DNA from: Todiramphus chloris collaris
Lineage: Eukaryota; Chordata; Aves; Coraciiformes; Alcedinidae
Direction of reading: 5' to 3'
Length of the DNA stretch: 64,000 nt
Assembly: GCA_025345505.1 (NCBI GenBank)
Contig: JANVCC010000073.1
Coordinates: forward strand, 5,345,448-5,409,447
The first letter of the stretch is position 1, and the number at the start of each line of letters is the position of its first letter. Positions 13,244-24,024 of the stretch are shown here, in pieces. Below the pieces are notes generated by a model that was given only the letters and a program-made list of their open reading frames with translations, did not search any database and had not been told where the DNA came from. Position numbers and translations under genes: made by a program.

Positions 13244-14110
13244 TACCTGGATGAAGGGATGGAGTGTACCTTCAGTAAGCTGGCTGATGATACTAAACTG
13301 GGAGGAGCGGCTGATACACTGGAAGGCTGTGCTGTAATCCAGAGAGATCTGGAGAGACTGAAGAGCTGGGCAGAGGGGAATCTGTTGAAGTTTAACAGGG
13401 GTAAGTGTAGAATCCTTCACCTGAGGAGGAACACCACCATGTACTGGTAGAGATTAGGGGTACATCTTCTGGAAAGAAGGTCCATAGAGAGGGACCTTGG
13501 TGTCCTGGTGGACAATAAGTTACCCATGGGACAGCAATGTGCTCTTGTGGCCAAAAAGACCAATGGTATCCTGGGGTGCATAAAGAAGAGTGTGCCCAGC
13601 AGGTCGAGGGAGGTTCTTCTCTCACTCTGCACTAATGAGACTACTTCTGGAGTATTGTGTTCAGTTCTGGTCTTCCCAGTTCAAGAGGGACAAGGACTAG
13701 AAAGAGTTCAACAGAGAGCTACAAAGATGATAAGGGGACTGGAACATCTCTCTTACGAGGAAAGGCTGAGAGCCCTGGGGCTGTTTAGCCTGGAGAAGAC
13801 TGAGAGGGGATCTTACTCATGTTTACAAATATCTGAAGAGTGGGTGTCAAGTAGAAGGGACCAGTCTGTAATGGTAATCGTAGCAAGGGGAAACACAGAA
13901 GTTCCACCTCAACATGATGAATGTACTCTTGAGGGTGACGGAGCCTGGAACAGGCTGCCCAGAGAGGCTGTGGAGTCTCCTTCTCTGGAGACTTTCAAGA
14001 CCCCCCTGGATTTGTTCCCGTGTGGCCTGCCCTGGGTGACCCTGCTCTGGCAGGGGGGTTGGACTCGATGATCTCCAGAGATGCCTTCCAACCCCTACCA
14101 TTCTATGATA
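13244..14110 (+). mobile_element. CR1 LINE fragment, ORF2 tail and 3' end, sense
   Basis: This 5'-truncated CR1 copy lies in the same orientation as TENM1. Translation gives recognisable ORF2 pieces: [60 protein letters not shown], and ERVQQRATKMIRGLEHLSYE further on. The element ends CCATTCTATGATA at 14110. A stop at about 13448-13450 and further frame shifts break the reading frame, so it cannot encode a working enzyme. The catalytic box reads LADD (13280-13291) where CR1 normally has FADD. The 5' edge is approximate because similarity fades upstream of 13244. Confidence 0.94.
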
Positions 14111-17100
14111 AGTATGTGTACACCTTGCTATTGTGTGATATTGTCAGGTAAATGATACCACTTGCCTAGTCTGTATATAGGAAAAAAACCACTGTGATAT
14201 TGTTTACCTCTTTACTTCAGAAGAGCTCCAAGATTAAACTGTATTTTCATACAACTTGGTTACTAAGTGGAGTCTCCTAATTTTAGGTTTTTACCATGTA
14301 AAATTACAGTCTTGACACCAAGATGGTAATCATAATGGTGGAGAGCAACCTGAGCTTCCATTGACAAGCATTTTAATGCTTTGTTTGGATATACTTACTA
14401 CGAAGAAGTGCCTAGTTTATATTGGAAACATCCTGAGCAGTGGGACGAAGCTTAGTTGTCCCAGGCATAGCTGAATGTGAGGGGGAACATCCTTTCCTTC
14501 AATTATAGGTCAGAATTCCTTTACTTCTTTCTCTGTATTGCCCCTGCCATACAGGTAGGAATTTGCAAAGGCGCTAGGTGATGTGCCTGTGTCTTCAGTA
14601 CCAAATCTCTAGATATCAAGCACTTGAGTAGTTTTACTTAAGCCTGGACTTCTTCATGTCCCACAGGATTCCCAGTTGAAGCATTGAGATGCTGAGATAC
14701 TTTCCACAGTGTTTTCATTACTTCAAATGAAAAGTTCACACAAGGGATTATCCTGCAATATAATCAGGAATCCTTTTTTTCTGAAACACAGTTCTTCAGA
14801 AAAAACTTAAAAGTTCAGGATATATTTTGAATCTGTCCAGGATATATCACCCTGAATCAGGGGTGTATTTTGTCCCGCAGCAGTAGAGCTTGATCTTTTG
14901 TGTTTGAACCTCCATTACTTACGCTCACTAACATTGAGTGATGGGCTTCCAAAAGAAAACATTAAGAAGCTGTGTGATTTTTACAGTCGGTGGCAATTCT
15001 CCAAGTAAAGTGAAGAGCACGTGTTGGCCAAGAATTCTGTATCACAGTTGAGTAGCTGACATAACGTATGTTTCTCCGTTCACTTCCAGTCTTGCCATAT
15101 GCCACAAAATGCTGCAACAACCTGACTTCACAATTTTATCGGGTGGTGTTTTCTCTCTGAAAGTTTAGTTAAAATGGGCAACACTGTGAATTACATTGTT
15201 AACCTGAATTAAATGAGACTTGGACTATTTTTACATGAAGATCATTAAATGTGAAAAAGAACCTTATTCCACTTGCATCTATCACCACGACAGGTACAAA
15301 TGTATGTGTGAGTGTAATCCATCCCCAGGTCAAAGCAGCACATCCTCCAGGGAGTGCGTAAAACCCGTGGCATGTTCCTGAAAACTGCATTTTGCATTTA
15401 CCTAGCTGATTTAGAAAGATATGTGAAGTCCCATATTGCCCCCCTGTTTTCTTTTAAATGTACTCTATTCTTGAGGAGGCAGCATGTAGGTCACTCGCAG
15501 GGGTAACACAGTGTCTCGGTATTTCCCCATCCTCCTCGTACACCGAGAAGTACCGGGCGTGTCGTACCTACTGATCCATACTTCGTTGTGTCATCTTCAA
15601 ACATCTTTTGATGTGCTGGTATTTTATGATCCACAGAAAATGTTCATGTGAATTTTAGTTCCTTAAAATTTTTAGCTCCTTAAAAAATTCTGTTCTCTTC
15701 AGTCAGTCTTCTAGGGATCACTTTCAATCGCTCTGTCTTGGTTTTAGTGTGAGTTTTTTCCTTCCAGTGGGAAGTATTATCTGCTTCCATCCTGCAGACT
15801 TTCCACATTCCTTCATAGTACTAATTCCATGCATCATCTGGAAACATAATTTGTTCCTGCTCTGCTGCTGCTCAGCTGTTTTAGCTGGTGTGTTTCTCGC
15901 TGTGTGTAACTGTTCTTTAAAACATGGAACTTCAAGGATGACATAAGGACTTCCTTTGTTTATAATATCTAAACAAATATTTGAGGGATATAGCTTTGAA
16001 GGCATGCACAAGGTCAGAGTATTTTTTTCCATTTATTTTTTTTTTTCTTGGCATTGCATTTCTCAAAGGTTTAAATCCAGGAGTGTTTGCTTTGTTTTGC
16101 CTTTCATATTTTAGTTTTGTATTTCAGTAAAGTCTTGCAGAATAAAGGTATTGTTCTTATTGCCTTTGGCGTTCCAGAGCTGAAATACCTGCTTAGTAGT
16201 TCATTTTCAGAAATCGGTGGTCTGAAAAGGTAATGAGCAAATGGTAGCTTTCAGATAAGGGTATATACTGAATGAAAAGAAATATAGGAGAGAATTGAGC
16301 AATGTGGAGCTGGGGATTGTAGTTGATTGAACTGTGCTCTGAGAATGAGAAACAGAATTACAGGAGGCTGCCTTCTGAATTCAGGTTTTGAATATATGCA
16401 GACAAGGACAGTTTTCTGATTATATTTTAGCGTCGTAACTGTAATTACATTTTAATTCTGTGTAGTTTGGAACATCTGAGTATTGTACATAGCACTTAGT
16501 GGAGGCCGAAACTGGTTCTTCATATTGTAATTCCTGAAGAACGCTTCTGGAAGACCCTGTTCAGCTACATAATACTCATTCTCATCCATATCCTGACCTC
16601 TCTAAATAACTCTGGACTTACTGGTAACCAGCTAGGTATGCCACCAGTGATCTGATGGTGTGTAATTGGTATGGAAATTACTCATGAAACAGGCACCCTA
16701 TCACAGCCCCCTGGTGAGGATTTCTACAGAGCCCTATTAAAGCATCGTGATCTCAGTGGCATCGCTGTGTTGGAGTACAAAGCCTCTGTGCAGTATAAAT
16801 GCATATAGTGAGTTTTCTTACGAGATACCTATTGATTAGTATGTGCATTGCAAACACTCTCATCACAGGCTTTCTCATGAGCCACGGCAGCCCTAATGTT
16901 ACTGTGCTTCAGAGCACCCAGGATTCTGACCTAAGCAGAAGGTGGAAGATAGCTGGCTGATGTAAGAGGGCTTCTGATGCAGGTGGAATTCGAAAATAGT
17001 TTCTAGTAAGGTGTACAGTGTGCACTTAGAAAGCTGCATAAATCATACATTAAAAATATAAACCCATATATGTTTCTATGTTGATTCTGTTACTTAAAAG

Positions 17101-19698
17101 GTGGTGTTTTCTCATCTAATAGAGCTTTTTATACTTGGCTTTTTTCACTTTGCAAAAGAGTTTCATTGTGAACTTAAATGATTGTGTATTCTTTTACAGA
17201 TCTAACTGTAAACTGTGTATGATACCTGCTTTAAAGTATGGTTGAGAATTGCTCGCTATTCAGTGCCTAAATAGATATCTAATATAAATATATGTTTATA
17301 CGTGTAACAAGCATACTGTTTATACACTTTGTAATATTTTGGGGGGGTTAAATATTTTGTGAAACCGTTCAGTGACAGAGCAGTGATGGAAAGGTCAAAA
17401 AAGTGCTGTTCTTTGTGAAGGAGGAGAGCATTAAGACACTTACAGAAAGGTCACTTAGAGGAACTGTAAGCTTTTATGAGACTTTATCATTTTGCTGACA
17501 AGGTCAACTTGTTATTGATCGGCTGGGTGTTTTGTTTAGTTACTTGAAGGCCAGTTATTTGAAGAAACCTGTGTAAACATCCAGGCAATATTCTTTAAAG
17601 TCTTGCCTTATTCCAGCATTTTAAGTTGCTTATTGTGTTGTCTTTTTTTTCCAAATAAAACAGGAAATAAGGTTACAGTATTTGAATGGCAGTGTTTAAA
17701 TACAGGTTACCATAGCATACCATCGTTCATTAAATTTAACCCCATCTCTTACTGTAGGAAAACTTGAAGATTTGATCTGGTTTATGTCATGTGTTCCTGA
17801 CTCAGAAAAGCATTTTTTGCTGAAAAATTTCATGAAGTATTTTTCCAGTTCTTTCAAAAGATTTATCACCAGCTTTCATAGCAGGCCAGGTAGCTGTGGA
17901 TTTATGAGGCATTAATGCCCTGAGCAAAAAGTGAAGGAAGCACAAGTTTAGTCCATGTGTGGAAGGAAGTCAAAGTTTACGGTGACATTTGAGGCTCTGG
18001 TGCTGTAACTCCAGCCCATTCGTGAGCTGTTAGCACCACGGAGTTGTAAATGACTTTGGGAAAATTGAGCTGGGGTGGGAAGATTTAGCTGGGTGAGCTG
18101 AAGATGTTCAATGACGGTGAATGAGTGGGCAGCTCAGGATCTGCCTGCCTTACACCCGTGTCTGCAGCCTTCCACCATAAAGGGTGGAAAACGTTCTGGT
18201 CTGTGCAGCGTGCGCCTAAGACAGCAAGGACTGCAGCCTTAAGGGGATGTTTTTTTGGAGCTCTTACATGAATTCAGATTTGAGAAAATGCACATGAGGA
18301 GATAGCACGTATAAAAGTAACCCAGTGAAAATGAACACCTGGAATATTCAATGAATCTAATATTAATTTCTTACATTAAATGATTTTATCCACTGCCTTG
18401 GTCAACATCATCAAGTATATTTCTGCTACAAACTGTTTTCATAAAAGGTGAAGACTTCGGTTATTAACATTTATTTTAAAAGGATAAGAATAAATGTTTG
18501 TTAAGTTAGTTTTCTGCAGCCCAATCTTTACAAGTCTCTGTACATCCTAATGAATTTTGGTACTTTGTTTATTTAAAAAAAAAAAAAAAAAAAGAAACCT
18601 GATAAATAGATGCAATGTTATCTTTTAGGAGGAACTTCTGTGTAGTTTTTCTTTCCTCCTGTGAGTCAGGGTGCATAAATACACTACTAATTTTTCCAGT
18701 AATGAGCTTAATTTTATTGGGTTCTTCATTTTTCGCTTTTGAGAGCAGGATGCACCGTGTGTGTCCGAGGCTCCTGCACTTGTTGCCTTCATGGCAAAAT
18801 TTATTTCCTGTCTACTGCATCTTCTTGCCCTTAGAGGCCCGTAATTTCTCCTCATTTTCCTCTGGTTTCTGTAGCATCGTCTCCATTTGCTCTGTCGGAC
18901 AGGATATATAGGAAGGCTTTTTCCTGTCAGTAACTATTTCTACAGAGTCATCAGGTAATCTTTTAAGCCAGCTCTGCGCTTGTAAGTCACGGCACCTCTG
19001 CGTTCTTCTGGGGCAGATCAGGCTAGTAAAGTAACTCATCAAATAAGTACTGAGCTTCTTAGGCAATAATAAGCAATGTTGGCAAATAACAATAAATTAT
19101 TTAAGCAAATAGCTCTGGAGAAGCAGATAGTGCTTATTAGTAACTAGTCTCCACAAGGATATTAACGTCAGCCTGCTATGGTGCAATCAATCCAGAGCAC
19201 AAAAACTTGTGTTCATTACTGAACCCCCTCGACACACTTGTCAGCTGGCCTTGGTCTCTGGCAGGCTGACAGCTCCTCAGTTGGTCTTTTTAGTTCTTTC
19301 TCTTGAAGAGATTTTTATTGACTTGGGTGCTTTCAAGCCCACCTTGATGAGTAGATGTGAACTGCGTATTTATTTAATTTTTAAAAAATTTTGGTTTTTT
19401 TAATGCTAATGCCCTATTTTAGGTGCTGTTTGTTTCTGAAGAGCTGTTCCATCTCAGGTTAAACGCTTGGATGAAACCCCCTGAGATGTTGTTTCAAGCA
19501 AAGTGTGTCCTGAAACATGGGGAAGGGACAGGATGCACTGCATCTACTATAAGTTTTAGTTTTAAAAAGTAAAACTGTAAAATGAAACATGTTCAGATTC
19601 TTGCCTGGATTATAGTGATATTAATAAAATATCAACTTAAACTTAGCTCATAAATGCCCAGTTTTATTTTATAGACAATATCTGAAATGGATTACTGT
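14111..19698 (+). other. Non-coding sequence leading to the start-codon exon
   Basis: AT-rich, with no repeat I recognise apart from the A tract at 18575. There is no CpG island, TATA box with an obvious start, or coding homology. Read as intron because it ends in a good splice acceptor. Confidence 0.6.
18575..18593. repeat. Poly-A tract, 19 nt
   Basis: A homopolymer A run about 1.1 kb upstream of the start-codon exon. No retrocopy is recognisable next to it. Confidence 0.9.
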
Positions 19699-19716
19699 TG
19701 TTTGTTTTTATTCCAG
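19699..19716 (+). other. TENM1: Splice acceptor of the TENM1 start-codon exon
   Basis: A T/G-rich pyrimidine tract (TTGTTTTTATTCCAG) ends in AG at 19715-19716, directly before the short 5' leader. It is a good acceptor and is the reason to place the transcription start upstream of this exon. It was read from the sequence only; no transcript evidence is available here. Confidence 0.7.
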
Positions 19717-19778
19717 GACTATTTCCTTAAGGAGTTCCAGTTGCTTGTTTTCATGACTTTGAGCCTATTTAATCAGAG
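19717..19778 (+). other. TENM1: 5' untranslated part of the TENM1 start-codon exon
   Basis: The stretch between the predicted splice acceptor and the start codon is 62 nt if the acceptor at 19715-19716 is used. It contains an in-frame stop (19770-19772) and one out-of-frame ATG at 19753. A second AG at 19739-19740 could shorten the leader to 38 nt, but it lacks a pyrimidine tract. The presence of an acceptor implies at least one upstream non-coding exon and a promoter elsewhere. Confidence 0.7.
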
Positions 19779-19995
19779 ATGGAGCAGATGGACTGCAAAC
19801 CCTACCAGCCACTGTCAAAAGTTAAACACGAAGTGGATTTAACTTACACAAGTTCTTCAGATGAAAGTGAAGATGGGGGAAAGCAAAGGCAATCTTACGA
19901 CTCAAGAGAAACTCTGAATGAATATAGCCAAGAGCTAAGACTTAATTACAACAGTCATAGCAGAAAAAGGAAAAACATTGACCAGTCTGCGCAAG
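19779..19995 (+). CDS. TENM1: Teneurin-1, first coding exon (residues 1-72)
   Basis: This exon encodes the start of the cytoplasmic N-terminus of teneurin-1, a type II single-pass membrane protein of neurons. The family acts in homophilic and latrophilin-dependent cell contact, and its intracellular domain can be released and reach the nucleus. Seen here: residues 1-10 read MEQMDCKPYQ, an acidic serine motif TSSSDESEDG lies at about residues 24-33, and a basic RKRK cluster lies at residues 62-65. That cluster is, as I recall, the nuclear localisation motif described for chicken teneurin-1. The start is chosen because an in-frame TAA lies three codons upstream (19770-19772), the ATG has G at -3 and G at +4, and the first residues match the family. 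The exon ends at GCAAG|GTAAAT, phase 1. Without splicing the frame would run to a stop at 20076-20078. TENM2-4 differ clearly at this N-terminus, so TENM1 is a confident paralogue call. Confidence 0.94.
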
Positions 19996-20001
19996 GTAAA
20001 T
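19996..20001 (+). other. TENM1: Splice donor after TENM1 codon 72
   Basis: The junction CAAG|GTAAAT is a good donor. Its phase (one base of the codon upstream) matches the acceptor at 49731. Joining gives GAC (Asp73), and the homologous peptide continues without interruption. Confidence 0.92.
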
Positions 20002-22689
20002 TGTTTATTTTATTGCCTAATTATGTTTATAACTTTCTGGTTACTTACTGTGAAACCCTCATGTTGTCAGCAGACTAGCAGACATTTTGATTTCAAAGGC
20101 TTGTAGTGACAACCCACTTTGTATGTATTTTTAACCATACTATAAGATCAGAAATTTAGGATTTTTACTTTATTTTTTTCTTAAGTAAGAGCAGGATGGA
20201 GTGACTGGTATTCTGGAGACCATCACGTGATAGCTGTAGATAAATATTTCTTTAGAGGTAGCTACTCTTCTTACTAATGTTGACTGATTAAATATTTACT
20301 AACTTTGCAGATGTTGTGTGCATTGTGGTACAAAATCAACGCTGAGGTTGTAGCCTGTCTCTGCCTGTGCTTACAAAGCCTGTCAATGAATTCAAATGCA
20401 ACAATTTTCTAATCATATAAGTAACCAAGTCATTTAAAACCTGAAGACATTTAGTGTCTTGTAAGGAAAAAAAAAAAGCCAGCAGCTACTTTTCTTTTTC
20501 AGTCTTTTGCATTATACAGACAAAAGTCTAGGACAAGTATTTCAGAGCTTGTTGTGATGGTTGAGCTGAGGTTAGGAAAAGTAACTGTTTAGAGACAAAG
20601 ACTAAAGAAATGGAAGGAAAGAATCAGAATATACTGCAGCATTCCCTCATAGTTGGCTGCCTGTGGAAACCCCTGTGCTTCATTTAATGTGCTTTGTACA
20701 GACCGAGTGGCTTATTTCTTGCCTTCAGCTCTGTCACAAATTCACACAGGAAGATGAGGCAGGGAGAGTACTTTTAGGAATCTGAGTGTATGTCAGAAGC
20801 AGCAAGAGTTCCTGTCCCCTTAAAGGAAACAGCAGCAGGCTTCTGGAGCAGTCAATCCCTGTCCTTCGAGGAAATGATTAAATTGATTCATTATGGTATG
20901 GCCAGTACTTCTCAGCTAAAAAATTTGGTACTTACTAAAAAGAAACAAACAAACCCCAAGTCTAAGGCACAAAAAGACCCAACACTCCCCGCCACCACCA
21001 AAGCAACCCAGTCCCTCACCACTCACTCAGAAAAGCCTTCTCCAGTGTTCTGAGAATTAAAATAATTTTCTTTTTTTTTAATGGGAAAAAATAAAAAAAT
21101 AGGCTTTTTGAATCTGGAAAGTTTGTCTCCTCTGTGATGTGTAAATGAATGCAAAAATGAGAATAGCTGTGCTGCATGGCTCCCACAGCCTTTCTGGTTT
21201 TACTGCAGATACTCTGCATCAAGTTACTTTGATAATAGCGGTGATAGTGGTAGTGTCTGAAAGTAGGTATAATTCATGGGAGAAATAATACCTAGCTGCC
21301 AGAGATACAGCCTCAATCCATGTATATGTATTCCCTCCAGAGAGTTACAAAACTCCAGCACTGGTATAAAAAAGTCCCAAATACAGATTTCAAGAAAGCA
21401 TTGTATAGAAAACTCAACTGAGGTGTTTGGTTCGTTTTTAAGTTACTTGATCATGACCACGTTATGAGAGCTTGGGCCTCTATTGTTGTGATTGGAGATG
21501 ATGTAAAATGTACTTGTAGATCTGCTTAAAGCAGCTCCCTTGCGACTGAGAATCCTGGCTGTGAAAGCATAACCTCTGCATTGACTTAGGCCTCTGAAGA
21601 GCTCCCTGTGTGCAAAGTGTTGCTGCTGTTGGTATTCACATTAGCTGTAGCAGCACTACCTTGGACACGTATAAAAGGGTTGCAATCACTCTACTGTAGA
21701 CATAAGAACCCAGCCTGTGTGTCATAGGTTGCATTTATTCTTCCAGAACGCTGCCTCTGAAAGCAATTGCATTAATAATTTTGGAGAAATGGTCAAATTA
21801 GTGTGCATTTCTGCAAGAGGTTGTCAGGCATGAACTTACCTCGCTTATTCAGGACTGGCCTATTAGGAATCAGATTTATGCTTGTGGAGATGAACAGGTA
21901 TTTTACACTCATGTTGTAAGATGATTTTATTGGAAATATATGCCCCAAGATTTTTCTGTTCTAATTAATTTTTATGAGATACTGTATGAATTTGCAGAAC
22001 GTACATTTTACTAGCATGAGTATTTTTCTTCTTGGAAGCAATAGCCTCGCACTGCTTCAAACTGCGGTAGAAGGCTTCATGTCCATGTTAGTAGAAAATT
22101 ACTATACCCTCTAGAGTAGTTTATCAATAAGCAGAGCATTACTTAAATACTCTAGGCGCCTTCCTTCCTGAATTGTCTAGGTCATTCCTTAATGTATGCT
22201 GCTTGCTTTATTGTTGTATTGAGCATAAAAGTTTTCTTTAAAAACATATACTTGTGTGCTGGTTTGTAAGGATGGAGCTGAACTTTGCTTGTACTAGGAA
22301 ATCTGAGTTTTCTCTTGTGACAAGTTTGGTTTGGTCTGAGTTAGTAATTGCACTCTAAGTGTGTCTGTCTGGCTTCCCAGGAATTCATCCCTGTAGTTCC
22401 GTAGTGATTTAAATCATACAGTTTTCCTCTGACGCAAATTGAAGCTAAATGTGGCAAGCAACACAAAATTAAAATATAAAAACAGTTGAGCTCAAAATAC
22501 AAACAGCAGCAAGCAGTTTGTAAAGCTGAGTGTAAAATTTCAGCCCGAGTTTGATTTGACTACACTTGTAGTGTGTTCCTTCCAAAAGGACAACCAACTT
22601 CCACAGTGCAGGGCCTGGCAGTTGGAGAGTTCTTGGTGCTTCTTGGTAGTTGCTTAGTCAATACCAGAAAAAAAGTCAGGTTCAGTTAG
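20002..22689 (+). other. TENM1: TENM1 intron, start
   Basis: The first part of the 29.7 kb intron between the two coding exons. I see only short A-rich tracts and chance reading frames. Confidence 0.85.
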
Positions 22690-23275
22690 AATCATAGAAT
22701 AGTTTCAGCTGGAAGAGAACTTCAAGATCATCAAGTCCAACCTTATTCCCATCCCTATCAAACCCACTAAACCCTGTCCCTAAACACAACATCTACCCAG
22801 CTCTTAAACCCCTCCAGGGATGGTGACTCCACCACCTCCCTGGGCAGCCCATTCCAGTGCCTGACAACCCTTTCTGGAAAGAAATGCTTCCTGAGATCCA
22901 GCCTGAACCTCCCCTGGGTCAACTTCAGGCCATTTCCTCTCGTTCTGTCCCTTGTCACCAGGGAGAACAGACCAACTCCCACCTCACCACAACTTCCCTT
23001 CAGGTAGCTGTAGGGGGCAATAAGGTCTCCCCTCAGCCTTCTTTTCTCAAGGATAAACAGCCCCAGATCCCTCAGCCTCTCCTCATCAGACACAGGCTCC
23101 AAACCCTTTACTAGCTTTGTAGCCACCTCTGGACCCTCTCCAGCACCTCAACGTCCTTCTTGTAGAGAGGGGCCCAAAACTGGACACCATGTTCAAGGTT
23201 TGGCCTCACCAAAGCTGAGTCCAGAGGAATGATCCCCTCCCTGCTCCTGCTGACCACACTATTCCTGATCCAGGA
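22690..23275 (-). mobile_element. CR1 LINE fragment, ORF2 tail and 3' end, antisense
   Basis: On the + strand it begins AATCATAGAATAGTTTCAGC and runs through TCATCAAGTCCAACC to CTGATCCAGG near 23275. The - strand translation from 23126 down to 22767 is one open frame of 119 residues with CR1 ORF2 C-terminal motifs: [45 protein letters not shown] and [19 protein letters not shown]. The preceding part ([40 protein letters not shown]) is in another frame, so there is a frameshift near 23115-23125. It is 5'-truncated and dead. The wording differs from the copy at 7164, so it belongs to a different CR1 subfamily. Confidence 0.94.
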
Positions 23276-23970
23276 ACTCTTAATCAGGCATGAATCCATA
23301 AAACTGTACACGTAATTTGTTTTAAATCCTTTCTTTTCTAAACCCCCTCATCAAAGTCTTCAACAAATTTTTTCTCACGTTTGGCATATCTTTGGAATGT
23401 GGGGAAAAGAATAAACAAAAAAGCACAAACAAACGAAACCAACCCAAGAAATCAAAGCCAAAAACCCAACAACATCCCATTTCATAGAGGACTGACCTGC
23501 AAGGAGAGCTCTGTATCATGCCGTTGATTAAGACTATTGCATAAAAACCTGTGTGTTACAACTGAGAGGACATCTGTAGTTGTATCCTCAGGTGATAACA
23601 TAGCATTCTTCTCCACCTACCAGCTACAGCTGGAACAGTACCCTGTACTTAATGTGTGATGGATGAAGGGATTGCACAGTGAGAATAAAATCCATGGACT
23701 TCACCCATGAAAGGTGTGAGAATAGATAATAAGACAGACATAGTAACAATCATGAATGAAGTGGTAATGATGAAGGGTGTGATAGCAATCAGATGAGCTC
23801 TAATGAGGGAATGTGAGAAGAAAATCATTTTGAAAAAAAAAAAAGTGAATAGAGAAGCTTCTAACAGGAACAAGTGTAGGGGTATCTGTAGTGGTCTCGT
23901 TAGGTTTTGTGAGAACAATGACCTATTTAGATGTTTTTAGAAAGTAGAAAAACTTGTATGGGCTAGTTAA

Positions 23971-24024
23971 GCATGGTAGGTGATATAAATTAGACTTATG
24001 CATGGTAGGTTATATAAATTAGGT
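23971..24024. repeat. Two-copy tandem repeat, about 29 bp
   Basis: GCATGGTAGGTGATATAAAT at 23971 recurs at 24000 with one change (GCATGGTAGGTTATATAAAT). The copies are adjacent and the second is slightly shorter. It is intronic and has no coding content. Confidence 0.9.
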
